Source of the DNA: Phalacrocorax aristotelis | Lineage: Eukaryota; Chordata; Aves; Suliformes; Phalacrocoracidae | Assembly: GCF_949628215.1 (NCBI RefSeq) | Contig: NC_134276.1 | Coordinates: 68,054,233 to 68,118,232, forward strand | Reading direction: 5' to 3' | Length of the DNA: 64,000 bases | Part shown: one piece after another, positions 1-13,499 of the stretch | How positions within the stretch are numbered: position 1 is the first letter of the stretch | Layout: each line of letters begins with the position of its first letter | The notes under the pieces: model-generated | What the model saw: only the letters and a program-made list of their open reading frames with translations | Databases searched by the model: none | What the model was told of the DNA's origin: nothing | Made by a program: the position numbers and the translations under genes

Positions 1-984
1 TGATGTTAGCTAGCTCAAGCACAGCTCTTCACGAGCCTTACAGAACTGCATCAAAAGATAGATTTGGCTGTCTATGGCGTGGCCACTTCGGTGAGGACAA
101 AGCCTGAGATGGTTAAGTACTGTTTGACCTAGATAGGTCTGTGCCTGGCCAGTATTAGAGGATGTGCTGTTCTTTGGCAGCTGGGAACCATGAATAGTAC
201 AGTATGGATACCACACGTCTTGATCAGAACAGGTTTGTGTTCAGTTGCACATGTCGGCCCTGCAGGACTTGGCAGCAAAATGAAACTGGTGCAGGAACAG
301 GTGAGGATTAAAGGGAGTCAGTTCGGTTGTAGCACAAAATGACTTAGTATGAAATGAGGGAGGTGTTGGGTTTTTCTTTTTTTCCTCATATTAAATGGAG
401 TAGTGGAGAGTCATCTGTAAGTATGGGAAATTCCAGAGCTGTTTTGTTAAGTTTTCTTAAAGATGAGATACCAGATAAGTGCACATCACAGCCTGACAGT
501 CAGATGCAGCTCAAAGAATTATAAAGGAACAGCTAGCGATATCTCCTCAAAGTGGAGAATTGATAGTGGTATTAAATAAAAATGTATATGCCTCACTGTA
601 GTTTATCTTAGCTATGTGCTTTTTAACTGAACACTTCAGAGAGGTTTATCTTGCAGGTGAAATGGTTTCAAGACCATTTATTAAGGTCTCTTTATTGTTA
701 TGGTACCTTCTGCAAGTGGCTACTGCAAGATTATTTATGGCATTTACAAAGTCTGAAGCCTTTACCTTTTTAGACCCTTTCCTTAGGATACTTTCCACAT
801 GTATTTTGTGCATTTATTCTTAACTATATATTTAAAATTTCTTTGCCATGAGAAGACACAGCCAGGATGCATTACTGGTTTTATCTTAATCTCCTACTGC
901 TAACAGTATAGCATTGCCTACGTATTTGGTGGCAGAAACATGCTTAGATTTGCGTTGTGAAATTAGGTCTAGAATATACTGGAC
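1..984. other. Exon-free stretch
   Basis: AT-rich sequence before the first CR1. I see no exon, repeat or RNA gene; short open frames such as 614-823 have no relatives I recognise. Confidence 0.6.
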
Positions 985-2914
985 TTCAAAAATTCAGACC
1001 ATACAGACATTTGATGCAAGGACAGGCAATGCAGGAGGGCTACAGAGATGCTGTTTCCCACTGTAGGGAGAAAATTTGTGCAGCCAAAGCTCAATTAGAG
1101 TTCAAGCTGGCCAGCACTGTGAAGGACAACAAAAAGAGCTATTTTAAATATGTTAACTGCAAAAGGAGGATCAGAGATAACATTGGGCCATTGCTTGATG
1201 AGGTTGGTCACCTCATAAATAGGGACATCGAAAAGCAGAAATGTTGAATGCCTTCTTCACCTCTGTCCTTAACACCGATGGGGGGCCCTGGGACCCCCAG
1301 AGCCCTCTGCGGGAACGCTGTGACTGGGGGGGTGATAAACTCTCAGCTGACTCTGAACTGGTTCAGGACTTCCTGCTCCAGCTGGATGCACATAAATCTA
1401 TGGGGCCTGATGCAATTCATCCCAGGGTAATGAAAGAGCTGGCTGATGTTATCATGGGACTGCTCTGTTATTTTTTCAATGGTCCTGGGAGTCTGGAGAG
1501 GTCCCAATTGACTGGAAGCTGGCAAATGTCCCAGTTTTCAAGAAGAGTGAGAAGGAAGACCTTGGTAATTACAGGCCTGTCAGTTTCACTTCAGTGCCTG
1601 GTAAAATTATGGAGAAGGTTATTCTGGGAGTTACTGAAAAAACCCTTGAGAGCCAACGCAGTCATTGGTCATAGTCAGCATGGGTTCATGAAGAAGTCCT
1701 GCTTAACTAAATTTCCTTTTATAAGGTTACCCAACTAGTTGACCAAGGAAAGCCAGTAGATGTGGGGTGTTTGGATTTTAGCAAAGCTTTTGGTACTGTC
1801 TCTCACAGTATCCTGGACAAAATGTCCAGCACACAGCTAGACAAGCCCCTAACATGGTGGGTGAACAACTGGCTGGTGCGTTGGGTGCAAAGAGTTATAG
1901 CAAATGGCGTTACATTGGGCTGGTGGCCAGTCACCAGTGGGGTGCCCCAGGGCTCAATTTTAGGGCCAGCACTCTTTAATATTTTTATAAATGATCTGGA
2001 TTCAGGAACTGAATGTACACTAAGGAAGTTTACTGATGATACGAAATGAGGAGGAGCTGTGGACTCCCTTGAAGGTAGAGAGGCCTTACAGAGACACCTG
2101 GATATATTAGAGAGCTGGGCAATCACCAACTGTATGAAATTTAACAAGAGCAAGTGCTGGATTCGGCACCTGGGACAGGGTAATCCTGATTGTACATACA
2201 AACTGGGGGGCGAGAGGCCGCAGAGCAGCCCCATGGAAAGAGGTCTGGGGTTTGGATTGATGGCAAGTTGAGTATGAGTAACAGAATGCCCTGGCAGCCA
2301 AAACGGCCAACTGTGTCCTGGGGTGCATCAAGCACAGCATATCTAGCCAGTTGAGGGAGGTGATTGTCCCACTCTACACTGCACTGGCATGACCCCACCT
2401 TGAGCACTGTGTGCAGTTTTGGGCACCTCGGTGTGAGAAGGACATCTGACTATTAGAGTGTGTCCAGAGGAGGATGACCAAGACGGTGAAAGGCCACAAG
2501 GGACAGACTTCTGAGGAGCAGCTGAGGTCACTTGGTTTGTTCAACTTGGAGAGGGGAAGGCTGAGGGGTGACCTTGTCATAGTCTTACAGCTTCCTCAAG
2601 CGGGGCAGCAGAGGGGGAGGTGCGGATCTCCTCTCTCTGGTGACCAGGGATAGGACACGGGCAAATGGAATGAAACTGCATCGGGGGAAGTTCAGATTGG
2701 ACGTTGGGAAAAGGTTCCTCATGGAGAGGGTGGTCAGTCACTGGAACAGGCTCCCCAGGGCAGTGGTCACAACACCAAGCCTGTCAGAGTTCAAGGAGTG
2801 TCTGGATGACGCTCTTAGTCATATGGTTTAGTTTTATGTAGTCCTGTGAGTAGCAGGGAGCTGGACTCAGTGATCCTTGTGGGTCCCTTCCAGCTTGAGG
2901 TGTTCTATGATTCT
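985..2914 (+). mobile_element. CR1 LINE, degenerate, ORF2 remnants to 3' end
   Basis: This CR1 non-LTR retrotransposon copy runs to the 3' terminus. Translation in shifting frames gives recognisable ORF2 pieces: the linker upstream of the reverse transcriptase (HCREKI..AKAQLE, DNKKSYFKY, then LNAFFTSVLN and KSMGPDAIHPRVMKELADV), reverse transcriptase motif A as [10 protein letters not shown] with a Gly where the family has the catalytic Asp, then [21 protein letters not shown] and FTDDT. The frame changes near 1245, 1740 and after 2270, and stops interrupt it at 2047-2049 and later. The 3' end shows the GGGTCCCTTCCAGCTTGAGG signature and a short ATTCTATG-type tail. The copy is 5' truncated and long dead. 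It lies downstream of SH3RF3 in opposite orientation. Confidence 0.93.
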
Positions 2915-3289
2915 AGCATTTCAAATTATGGAAACACCAGCCTTTTCCATACCAGCAACAACATCGTTTCTATATAGAAAGGAAAATACTCAAAAGCAAA
3001 AGGATTAATTTTTCAAGACCTTTGTTAAGTCTTGTGTAATTCACATTCAGTGTATCACTGCAAAAAGTAATATAGTGTAAGTCATGGACAGGTAAATAAC
3101 CTAACTAGATTTTTATAAGATATTAAGGCCTCTACCTCTCCTTGTTTTCTTTACTAAATATATTTTTTAAAATCCAGACCCTAGCATCAAGGCAGCAAAA
3201 CACTGAGAGCTTGTTATAGACGCTTGCAGGACTTTAAACCAGAGAAAAAGGTTTCAACAGGATTTTCACTAGGGTGCGCTCGAAGCACA

Positions 3290-3440
3290 TGGCTTTCGCT
3301 TTTGGGGAAGGGACTGGCACTGAGGAACTGTGTCACTGGCCCTGAGCAACCCCCTCTGGTTGACCCTGCTTTTATCAGTGGGGTTGGAGTAGGTGATCTC
3401 CAGGGACCCCTTCCAACATCAGCAAGTCTGTTATTCAGTA
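3290..3440 (+). mobile_element. CR1 LINE 3' tail fragment
   Basis: A short, diverged CR1 3' UTR piece is recognised by the order CACTGGCCCTGAGCAACC, a GGGGTTGGAGTAGGTGATCT block and GGGACCCCTTCCAAC. The terminal ATTCTGTG repeat is lost. The boundaries are approximate. It is a separate copy from the larger CR1 about 400 bp upstream, because that element already has its own 3' terminus. Confidence 0.7.
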
Positions 3441-6400
3441 GCTCATTTAGCATGAGCAATTTTTTTTCACAGAAGAGAATATTAACCTGTTTTCTGTAGA
3501 AACAAAGCTGTGAGCACAGAAAGCAGTATAAAAGTGCATGCAATGAGAGCTCTGAGTTCATGTGGTCAGTTGTATCTGTCTGGGCATTAAAATGCTGAAA
3601 TTAGCCTTCATAATATGAAAACTTAAGCATATAATTGCGTTTCATTGTGATACAAAACCTTTTTAAAAGACTTCCCAGGAATGTGTATGAAAAGATCATA
3701 TTTTTGTTGGGAAATACTACTGAAGTGCATCAGGGTGGTTTCTGGGTGATCATCCTCTGAACCTTAAACTTTTCTGAAAAAGATTATTATGGAGCTGCAC
3801 AAATGTCTTTTGGCATCAGAACTTTATCTCTTCATTTTTGGGCTACCCGTATTTGCGATCCATAAGTAATCATTTCTCTTGGCACTTTTACGTATCAGTT
3901 TATTAGTGTAATTTTCATTAACAAGGAACCCACCAAACTAATGGTTTCAGAAATAAATTCTGTCTTCCAGCACAAATTTGCCTTTCTCTGATTTTCATAT
4001 CTAAGTGTGTAAGGTTTGGATATGTTCCTATTTATATATATACAAATCCATACATCTTTTATAAATGCACATGCACAGAGAGATGTGTCTGGCTTCTACC
4101 TGTCTAGATATGTGATATGGATATATAGATCACTCACAGTAAGTGCCACAGTTAGCTAAGAGTGGTCCCCAGGCCGTGTGATCCCATATCAATTCAAGAG
4201 ACTATTTTAGTGCTTAACACTTAGTCTTGATGTCTGCTGGCAGTTTCTGCATTCCCTTCTGCTGGGAGTGGGAAGTCTTTACTACCCCATTACTCTGCAT
4301 ACTTTTGGAAGGGCTGATCCTTCCCACTCAGAAGAGACTGGGAGGCAGAGCTCTCAGCGCCCATTCTGTGAGACACCCACTCTGTCCTCACAGGGTGGAA
4401 ATGTGGAGCTAGTCCTTCCTCCTCAGGAAGACGTTAACTCCCCCACCAAAAGCTTAGACAAGGCAGAAACCCTGGTAGTCATCACCCCTTTGGAGGGAAG
4501 AGAAAATAATTAGCATGCTTAGAAAGAGGATAAGAGGGTGCTGGTGTTTGCGTAGCCTAGATTTGCGTAGGACCAGATTTTTTCATGGCTTCTACTTACA
4601 GCTATTTTGTGGACATGGTGGTTATTTGCTTAGTTTTGGGAATACCAGAGATGGAGTTCCATTCTCCCTCATGCTGGCAGTGTGAAGATACTTGGTCCTC
4701 TTAGCCTTCTGGGGAAAGACAATGATCCCAGTGCATTTTGGTAGAACCAGCTGAGCTCCCTGATGAGGCACGCAAGCAGCCAGAGAGATGAGACATGCAG
4801 AACTCTGTTGCAACCTTACCTCTAATGTTTGTTAGCCTCCTGTCACACTGTTAAATACTCATTTGACTTGCAAGCTCCAGTGAAAAATTCTTACTAGCTG
4901 CCATCTAGAAACACAGCAGGCAATACTGATGGACTGTGCAGAGGAATACAAAATACCTGTGCTGATTTATGACTGTGTTCACAGTAGATGAATGACATCC
5001 AAGCTTTGCTCCAAGGTCAAATAATTCTATACTCCTAATAATTTAGAACGTGCAAATACCTATATGTGAGAAATAATTCCATTGTGTATCCTGATGGAGT
5101 TTGAGATTGGCGTTTGTGTTTTGTCTCCAAAGTTACAGATGTTTTTTTGCCCATGTTAGCATCTCAAGGGGAAAAAATTCTTCGGCAAGTTAGAGTATCT
5201 TCTGACAGCTTCTCAATCTTCAGTGTATTTATTCTCACAAAATATATCAAGAAGTTGGAAGATACTGCTTTCATTTACAGCTGGAAAATGAGACCCACAG
5301 TGGGTAGGGCTCATATTTTTAAGCATAATTAAATTTTTTTTCTTATTTGCACCCACTCAGTGAAAATGAGCCATGTAAGTAAAGCCATCATAGCTTTTAA
5401 TATGTAGTTACAGTCACACAGGAAATCTGTGATGGGCTAGGTATTTGGGCTGACATCCTGTGCTGGTACTAAGCACAGGTCTGTGTTCCCCAGACTTGTA
5501 CATAGTTCTCAAACCTGCTGTTGTTCTGGTTGACAAATAAAACAGAGGAGCTTTACTGGAGGGTGATCAATGTAGGGAGGAGGATGATGCAATGTGAACT
5601 CTGACTACTCCGGGTTAGGTTCGCACGAGACCTTTGTCCCCCCGAATCCTGAATTTAAATGCCTTATGCATTCTAGATTGCTTCTAGATTCCCCAGTCAC
5701 TTAGGTTTTAGAGAGGTACTCAGGTACATGTTTAATGTCTCCAAAACTGTACTGGGGTTCCTGAAGTAACATGGTCCATGGTGTGGACGTGAAGTGTCTG
5801 TGAGTGTTTCCTCATCAGAGGAGAGGCTTCCCTGCTGATACGTAATTTATTCTGAGTTGTCAGTCCATCTTGCTGATATTCTTTGGCTTTATTTAAATAG
5901 TAAAGTATGCATTGATCCTGAAAGAAAACAATGACCAAGTTTAAGTTCATGTCAGACTTTACTCATTGCTCCAGTATGGATGTAGTTGTTTGTACTAAAT
6001 GAAGCTTTTTCAACAGGAGATGAGGAAGACCAGCCTCAAAAATTCCCTAGCCTGGTGGGCAAGATCATTGTCTGAGAAGTGAGAAAGTTCATTTCAAATC
6101 CCTGCTCCAAGTCAGGCAGAGCAAGGGCATGGGTTTAAAACTCTTCACACTCTGAAATTATTTGTGAATGTATTTCCCATATTTTCTTATGAGGCAGGGC
6201 TTTATCTGGTTGCTGAGTGATGATGCTTTCAGGGAGAGCAGGTGTTCACGTGTGACTTCTGGGAGGCTCAAGAGTTATCAGGAGGAAAATAAGAGGAAAA
6301 AAACCCAAACTTCTAACAAGCTCCATCCCAAACTTCCCTTTCTGGGAAGGCACCACTTTGGCCCTGGGAGCTGGCGCTTGCCAGGGAGCCCTTTGTAGCC

Positions 6401-9400
6401 TCCTGCCTTGATCCGACCTCAGGTTCATCCCTGACCTTGCTGGTCTGGCTTTGGCAGAGGCCAAGCCAGTTTCTAACCAAATGGAGAGTATCTAGGCACA
6501 AACTGCTTTCCACCTGAGCACACAGACAAATATTTAAATCATATTTAGGTGGCTGAGGAGGTCACCAACAAGTCATCTGACTGACGGCATCCTGTGAGAG
6601 TGGCGTGGCTACCCCAGGGCACTGCCGGCAGTCAGGGTGGGAAGGAAGTGCTCAAAACCTGTTCATGTCCCTCATAAATCTGTGCTAGGCAGATACGTGT
6701 CTAGCTTGGATTATCTACCTGAGGAGTTTGTCCTTTAGGATGAACCTGAGATGTACCAAGACTCTTTGGGATGCTGCAGTTCAGTGAGCTGAAGTTTAAA
6801 GATGACCAGCAACACACTGATGCTCTGTTTCAGTAATTTTTGAAGAAAAGAGGAAGATCCTAATTAAAAGACTGCATGATGTTTATCTTGACGGCCAAGG
6901 AAGTACTAGCCTAACATTCTGGTGGGACTGGAAACAGCACAGTTTATGAATCCAGTCATTGAAAATACGATCACAGAAACTAGAGATCATAATAACCTGA
7001 GGGCACTGCTGATAATATTCCTGGTAAGTGAAATATAATTATGGTTGATGGAACAGCAGATTTCCCCAGTAAGGGCTTGCATGCCACTGGTATGTTTTGA
7101 ATATGCAGTACTTTGCCTGCGAGGTCAGGAGTGATCCTGGAGAGTTTTACTGCACGATATAATGGAGATTGTATATTGGCAGAGCTTATTGGATCAATAA
7201 GTAAAGATAGTGCATGGCGAGCTGTGAATTAATGATCACTACACACAGTTGGCTGAGGTTGCTGTCACTACAAGTGTGTAAATAAAGGAATTACAGCCTT
7301 GTATGCTCACTGCTAAAAGCCAGGTTTGGAAATTTGCCTTAACAGGGTGTTTAAAAAAACCCCATACAATCCTATTTGCCTTTAAAAGACTATTTACAGC
7401 TTTAAAGTTCTTACGAAATGCACTAAGATAAATGTTGTTTCTCAGGACATAACACCTGAAGCAGTAAATTCCCTGCCCTCTAACAGAAAGACAAAACCTC
7501 CATGCAGAATGGTTAACTCCACTTTTTGGGACTTGCCTTGCACAGACTGGGAGGCTGTGGGTACATTGGTGAGTTTGACTGGTTGGGAAAAAAAATTATT
7601 CCTGTTTGGTATGAAATGAAGTTGAAAAGTACTAAAAATGGCAAGCAGCCCAACAAAACCCTGCAGAGGAATTTACAGTTGTGTGTGCCTTCAAATAAAT
7701 TCCTTCTACCCTCTTACCCAGCCAGTATTCAGTCAAGTTTTAAACAGAAATACTACAAAATTATCCCTAATCTTGTAACTATGCCAAATATAAGAAACAC
7801 AGATTGAAGTATCCTCTGGGTACCCATTTATTTCTGGTGTCATCCTTAACCTGCTCACCTTCAATAGCTGAAACCCAGTTAATTACTGAAAGTTACTAAA
7901 AACATTCTTCAAATAAAATGTTTTGATGTAGATGCTGAGAAAAAAATAGATGTGAGACCACAGACTTCTGACTTTTGAAACACCAGATCTGTTTGCAGGA
8001 AAGACTGTTTTGAAAGAATATTACAATTATCTTGGAAATGTAATTTCTTGAAAATTAATAAGGAAAGGTATATTGTGGTTGCTGTCAATCTGGGTTTCTC
8101 TGGTTCTTATATTTGGTACATTTTTTGTTATTTCTTCTCTGTATTTTAAGGTCCATTTTAGTCTAGTTTATGGAGGCTGCCAGTAAGGGGTGCTAAATAA
8201 CCATCCTGGAGAGCCTGCGGCTCCTGGAGCTGTGTCCTGTGCAAGCCAAAAAGTACGTTTAAGAATAAAAACAAACCCCCAGGCAAAGGAAAGCTGTGAA
8301 AGCCCCACTTTATAAAGCCAAAATTAAAGGATCGCCAGGATTGTACTTCTCTGAAGCAGCCAGGATGGAAAATCCTTGGGTAGTTTCAAGTCCGTGAGAG
8401 TGCAGTCGCAGGAAGGATTCAGCAGCCTGAGATGTGTGAGGCCTGATGGCGGGACGAGGTCCTGGGCGTGAGTAACCCGGGGGGCAGAGAGGAGAGCTGC
8501 TGGGGCAGGCATGGCATGGCAGTAGTGAAAAATCTTGACCCTCCCAAGATGGGGAGTTTCATACTGTATATTTTAAAGCTTAGTGTTGAAAAGGAAGACT
8601 TTTGACATTTTTCTGTCTTGTCTTAGTTGTTAAATATGTGAGAGTTTCTTTTGATTTAGACCAGTTTAACGGTGTATTTTCTCACTGTGCACATTTTATT
8701 TTCTTTTAATTCTAGACATAACAGCATATCCTTCCTCTTTCATGTTAGCCACTTGCTCACTAAATCTTCTGGTGAAGGTTCTCAGCCTTAAAGCTGAAAA
8801 TGTGCATTACCTAAGCCCAAAAGAATGCTCTTTGGTAATATACTTCAGTGCCTTACATCCCCAAAACATCCTTCAAAGTAAAAACTGCACAGCTGATGTC
8901 CCTGCCCTGGTGCACTGACAGACAAGGGAGCTGGAAGGCCTGTTGGCTCCGTCAGGCTCCGTGGGAACACTCACCGCTTCCTTATGTGATGCCCTGTAGT
9001 TGTGTCTCAGGCCAGGTTTGGAAGTATTTCGAAGTAGAGATTAAAGGTGCAGATATAACCATGTTAGAAAACAGAAAACTCCCTTTCTAGAAGAAAGAAA
9101 TCCCTTCTTGGATATCTGACGTCTTCTTGCAGGGTTGGAGGGGGAGAGGTCTGGTCCTCTTAAGGGAGGGAGTAGGATGGGAACAGTCCTGTTGCAGCAA
9201 ATGGTAGAGACAGTAGAAGAAAAAACTGCTTCACCTGCTGAAAGTCAGCAGTGGTGGGAGGAGTATTTTCTCTTTCTGTTGGAGGCAAAGAGGGTACTTG
9301 AGTTCTGGCTCCTAAATGACAGTTTCCTACAGGTCCCTGAAGAGAAAGCCTTTTCTTCTCCTTTCTGAACAAAACTCAGTGAAATAAAACATGTAATTTC

Positions 9401-9567
9401 ATTTCATTCTGCACAAATTGCTCCTCTGGGCATAGTGAAATATTTTGTTCTCAGGCCCGAGTGGGTCAGTGTGGTCTCAACACTCATCTGCCGTGTGAGG
9501 CTCATCCTTCAAGCCGCCAGAGAGGATTTGTTCTGAGCCCCTGTGCTAACATCCCAGGCGTCCTAAT
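3441..9567. other. Exon-free flank, AT-rich
   Basis: Six kilobases of ordinary AT-rich intergenic DNA. Open frames up to 93 codons (7526-7807) show no domain, splice context or known similarity. A purine-rich T/A mosaic near 4010-4140 is simple sequence only. Confidence 0.6.
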
Positions 9568-9655
9568 GATGCTCTGGGAGGGACAACATCCAAGTAGCTG
9601 TCCTTACAGCAGATGTTCTGGGATGGACAGCATCTGAATAACAGCCCCTACAGCC
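9568..9655 (+). repeat. 44-bp tandem duplication, two diverged copies
   Basis: Unit 1 (9568-9611) begins GATGCTCTGGGAGGGACA; unit 2 (9612-9655) begins GATGTTCTGGGATGGACA. They align without gaps over 44 positions with 11 differences that I counted by eye. No gene spans them. Confidence 0.75.
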
Positions 9656-12600
9656 AGGCTAAGCAAGGGACTCTGTTCTTACTGAGTGATCTGACTGGCA
9701 GATGGGCAGGAGGATGGCTGAGCCTCAGCCTCGCTTGGTGGCTGGAGGATCACCATCAGAGCCTGATGGGACAGGTCCATCTTCACTCAGGAAGAGGTGA
9801 GGACTGTCACTAGCTCTTTGCCATCCAGGTAAATGCCCCCATTGCTCAGCTGGTCGTAGCAGAGGAGGGGCTACTGCCTTGGGGCTAATTTTAAAAAAAT
9901 TTGAGGATGAAAATCAAGCGTTTTAGCAAAGAGGAAAAAAAACCTGCAGCTCCATCTCCGTGCCTGCTGGTTCCTGTCCAGGGCTGATACCCAGCACCAG
10001 CTTGCTTTTTCTTTCTGTCATTCTCCATGATTTCATTTGTGGGTCACGGGCATCTGATCCCCTTGCCTCAGTGTCTGTAGCCTGCCAGCAAGTTGCTGGT
10101 GGCCAAGTGGGCAGCTGTACAATTTGCCCTGGAGGGTTATGACTCTTCCCTGGGATTGCAGTGTGGGGACAAAGCTGGTTAGCCACAAAGTTTTTGTTCA
10201 TGTAGTGCACATGTAGCATGGACAACAAGTAACTTTTGTCATCCTTTTGCAGAAGATTTGAACCTAAGAGCTTGTTGAGCGCTACTTGGGAGGGTTTGCT
10301 CTTTGATCAGATCACCACTTCTTTGTGCACTGTTGCACAGCCTGTCACCTCTGCAACACGGGGCCGTGTGCCATGGCAGCCAGAGGAAGGCAGCAGGAGT
10401 GAGGAACCTCTGCAGTGCTGGGGGCACCTTCCCAGGGGCACCTGGCTGCGATTGGAGGTGCCTGTAGCCCCCCGCCCTGGGGCTTGAGCCTGGGGGCAGC
10501 CACCAGGCTCCTGTGGCTCTTAGCAAGGCAGGGGCTCTCGCCTGGGGACAGAGAGGGAATTCTGCATCCTTCCTCCTCCCAGCTAATGCTATTGCAGCAT
10601 CAACTGTGCAGAAATTAAATACAGATCTCAGTGTCCCTAGAATTGCAATATGACCCCGTGCCTTTAATGCTGTGTAATTCCCACTGAGAAAATCTGTGCT
10701 TTTCCAGGCTCCTGTTTGCTGTCTCGCATTCACACATGCACACACTCATTCTTCAGGTCTTGCTTGCAGAATTCTTTTGGCCCTTGCTTTCTGAGGCCCT
10801 TCTTCATGAAATATCTGTGGGTTTGATTATTTTCCCCAGGTATATTGGCTTGCACCTTCTCCAGGTTAAACTTCACAGTTATTCTTTGTCTGTAAAGGAT
10901 TTGTGAACTTTTCAGGTCCTGTTCTATTATTTCTCTGTCCTCACTTGTGATTGCAACACCTCCCAGCTCCATATTGGCTCCAAATGCAGCCTTCTATTTT
11001 CTATAAAGACTAATAAGAAGACATCAGCTTGACATCAACTCGGATATCTGCCAGGACATGTGCTCCCGACTAGACTGCTCTTCTGCTGTACGCCTTGAAG
11101 AAATGAAGCATTGACAAGTCAGTGGGGCACCTTGCCGAGGTCATGCCTTGTACTCCTTCCTGTTGGTGAACGTGGCACAACCAGCTCAGCTGCAAGCGAC
11201 TGGGTGGTCATTCGGGCTGGGCCTGTTGGGGTGTCACTGGTGTTAAAAGCCAGATTAGCCCCAGCAGACCTGTGAGGAGTGCAGGGATCTCCAACCCTTC
11301 CTGACCAAGCTGAAAGCCTGAAGTGATGGGGAGAAAACTCCTCTGGAGCTGTTGGCATCAGAGAGAGCTTTTAGCCTTTCACTGGTGCTTAGAGGTTACT
11401 TACTAGCAGTATGACAGCATATTTACTTAGTGGCATGGCAGCAACCTGGTCAGGGACACTTATCAGGAAGCCCCTGTGTTTAAAATGTAAAGGTGGAAGG
11501 GGCTGTAGTTTGGGGGGAGAGAGGGAGACCCAGTGGTCCTGATCTTGGGACTTAAACCTACTTCCCTGCTCTTCCCTGGCACCCACATGGGCCCTGGGAT
11601 CTCTGCCTGTCCGCATTCAGCTCTGAAACAAGGATGGTATTTCCCTGTGGCCAGGAGTGCTGGAAAATAACCTTTCTGGGCCTAATATGAGCAGCTATCA
11701 AAGACTTAGATTTTGTCATTTTTGTAAGACATGGGTTAGGCATGGTAATTACTGTCTCAGGACTTGGACTCACTTTAGGCTTGCACAAAAATTGAGTAGA
11801 CGGTAAGAGCTAGGGCTGTGGGCAATTACATGGATGAGTCTGTGCATACACATCCATGCTGAGGGTCTTTACTTCGGAGGTAAAGCACATCTTGCTAGAT
11901 GCATAAAGTATGATAATTCCCCAAATGGCAGATTAGAGCAGGAAGAGTGCTCATTTAGTGTTATTCTACCCTTATATTTTCACAAGGGGTGGGTAAATGT
12001 ATTAGCAGCCAGGAGCTCTTTTGCACTCGTTGCAGATGGATGTGCTTGTCCACTTTGTGACTGTATGACTTCACAGTTCCCATGGTGTTAGAGGGATGGA
12101 GGGCAGATATTTAGCTTCAGGGGCCACAAGGGATGGAGGAGAGAAGTGGGCCGGGGTTGCCTGGGAGCTCTCCCGGGAGGAAGAAGAGCTGAGCAGTGAA
12201 CATCTACATTACGCCTCCGCTCCCCTGGGTGTTACTGCTAGGGGGATTTCACCTCCAGTGCGGTCAGACAGCCACACTGATGACTTCCCAAGGGAGGGAT
12301 GGGGGAGTCCTGCCACGTACTCTGGGGCCATCCATTTCCTCTTGCCCTGCCTGGGATTTTTGCTCTGCTCTGCAGTTTGCTTCTCTTTTCCTTCCCCGCC
12401 CCCCCCGCCCCACCATAGCTTTGCTGCAGGCTTTCTGCTGCTGTCTGGGGCTGTCTCAAGAAGTTTAAAGAAGGACTTGTTGCTGCTGGCCAAGAAGAGC
12501 TTGGTCAAGAGCAGCCACAGTGAAAGGAGATGAAATAACCCCCAAGTTTTGGTGGCTCAAGGGTGGCTGCACAGATTGCTGGGTCCAAGCTCTGTTTGTG

Positions 12601-13499
12601 AAGGGCCCTAGCCCCAAGATGCTGCAGTGAGGGGGAAAGCAAAAATGCTTCTGGACACCTGTCACAGCACTAGTTTGGTTCTCTGGTTACGCAGGTGATG
12701 AGGGATAAAAGCTCTGCGCACAGGAGATGTTAGCCCTTGTTGCAGACAGCAGAAGGCAAAGTGCCGGCAGCAGGGCAGCGCAGAGGACAGACTCACAGCC
12801 CCACCAAAGGTCTGCATCACTAACTAAGCCTATGGTTATTCTTCATCTGCTGGGGGGGTCTTGGTGTGTCCTGCTTCTGCACCATCAGCTTTTTCCTTCC
12901 TCCCATTCACCTTTGCCACATGGGCTCGTGGTCCTGTGGTAGCCAGTGCATGGGCTGTGACGGCCCTGTCACCTTTGGGCCAGATCTGCACTCTCACTGA
13001 GCATCCCCTGGCTGCTGGCACATCCCCTGCCAGCTGCAGCTGATCTTCTTCCCTCTCTGTGCCCCAGCTCCTGCCCAGTCCGGAGCAAACCCACGGAGAG
13101 GCAAAAGCGTGGGGTGGCCTTGGCAGCATCAGGGTGGTGTTGGGGCCAGGCATAGCAATGAGGGGGCTGATCTGAGCTCTCATCTCCCTCCCTGGGTAGA
13201 GAACACTATATAAACGTTTGAGAAAAGGAAAAAAGAAAGAGGAGAAGAAATAAATTCAGCACACTTTAAAAAAAAAGACCTTTCCTGAACTAGGTTGCAA
13301 TATGTGTTCAGTTAAAAATATAAGAAATACTTTAATAAACGCAAGTCGATATTGTAGCAGATTAACTTCTGAATACCCGAGGTAAAAACTGAGTTACACT
13401 GATTAGGATATGATGGATATTTAAGTGAGACATTAAAGAGGTGTTCTGAGTAATACATTGGATTTGCTGTAATTTTATTAAATCAGAGGCAGGCCTGGC
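9656..13499. other. Exon-free flank with GC-rich patches
   Basis: G+C-rich patches (about 10230-10570, 12100-12520 and 12740-13190) alternate with AT-rich DNA. Overlapping open frames in several frames at once (up to 168 codons at 10239-10745, minus) are what high G+C produces by chance. A C-rich tract lies at about 12394-12411. Confidence 0.55.

Noticed and set aside
1241-1738. 165-codon plus-strand open frame as a host gene
   Set aside because: It is CR1 ORF2 (LNAFFTSVLN, KSMGPDAIHPRVM) in a dead, frameshifted element.
10239-10745. 168-codon minus-strand open frame
   Set aside because: Its composition follows local G+C, other frames are open over the same bases, and no family is recognisable.
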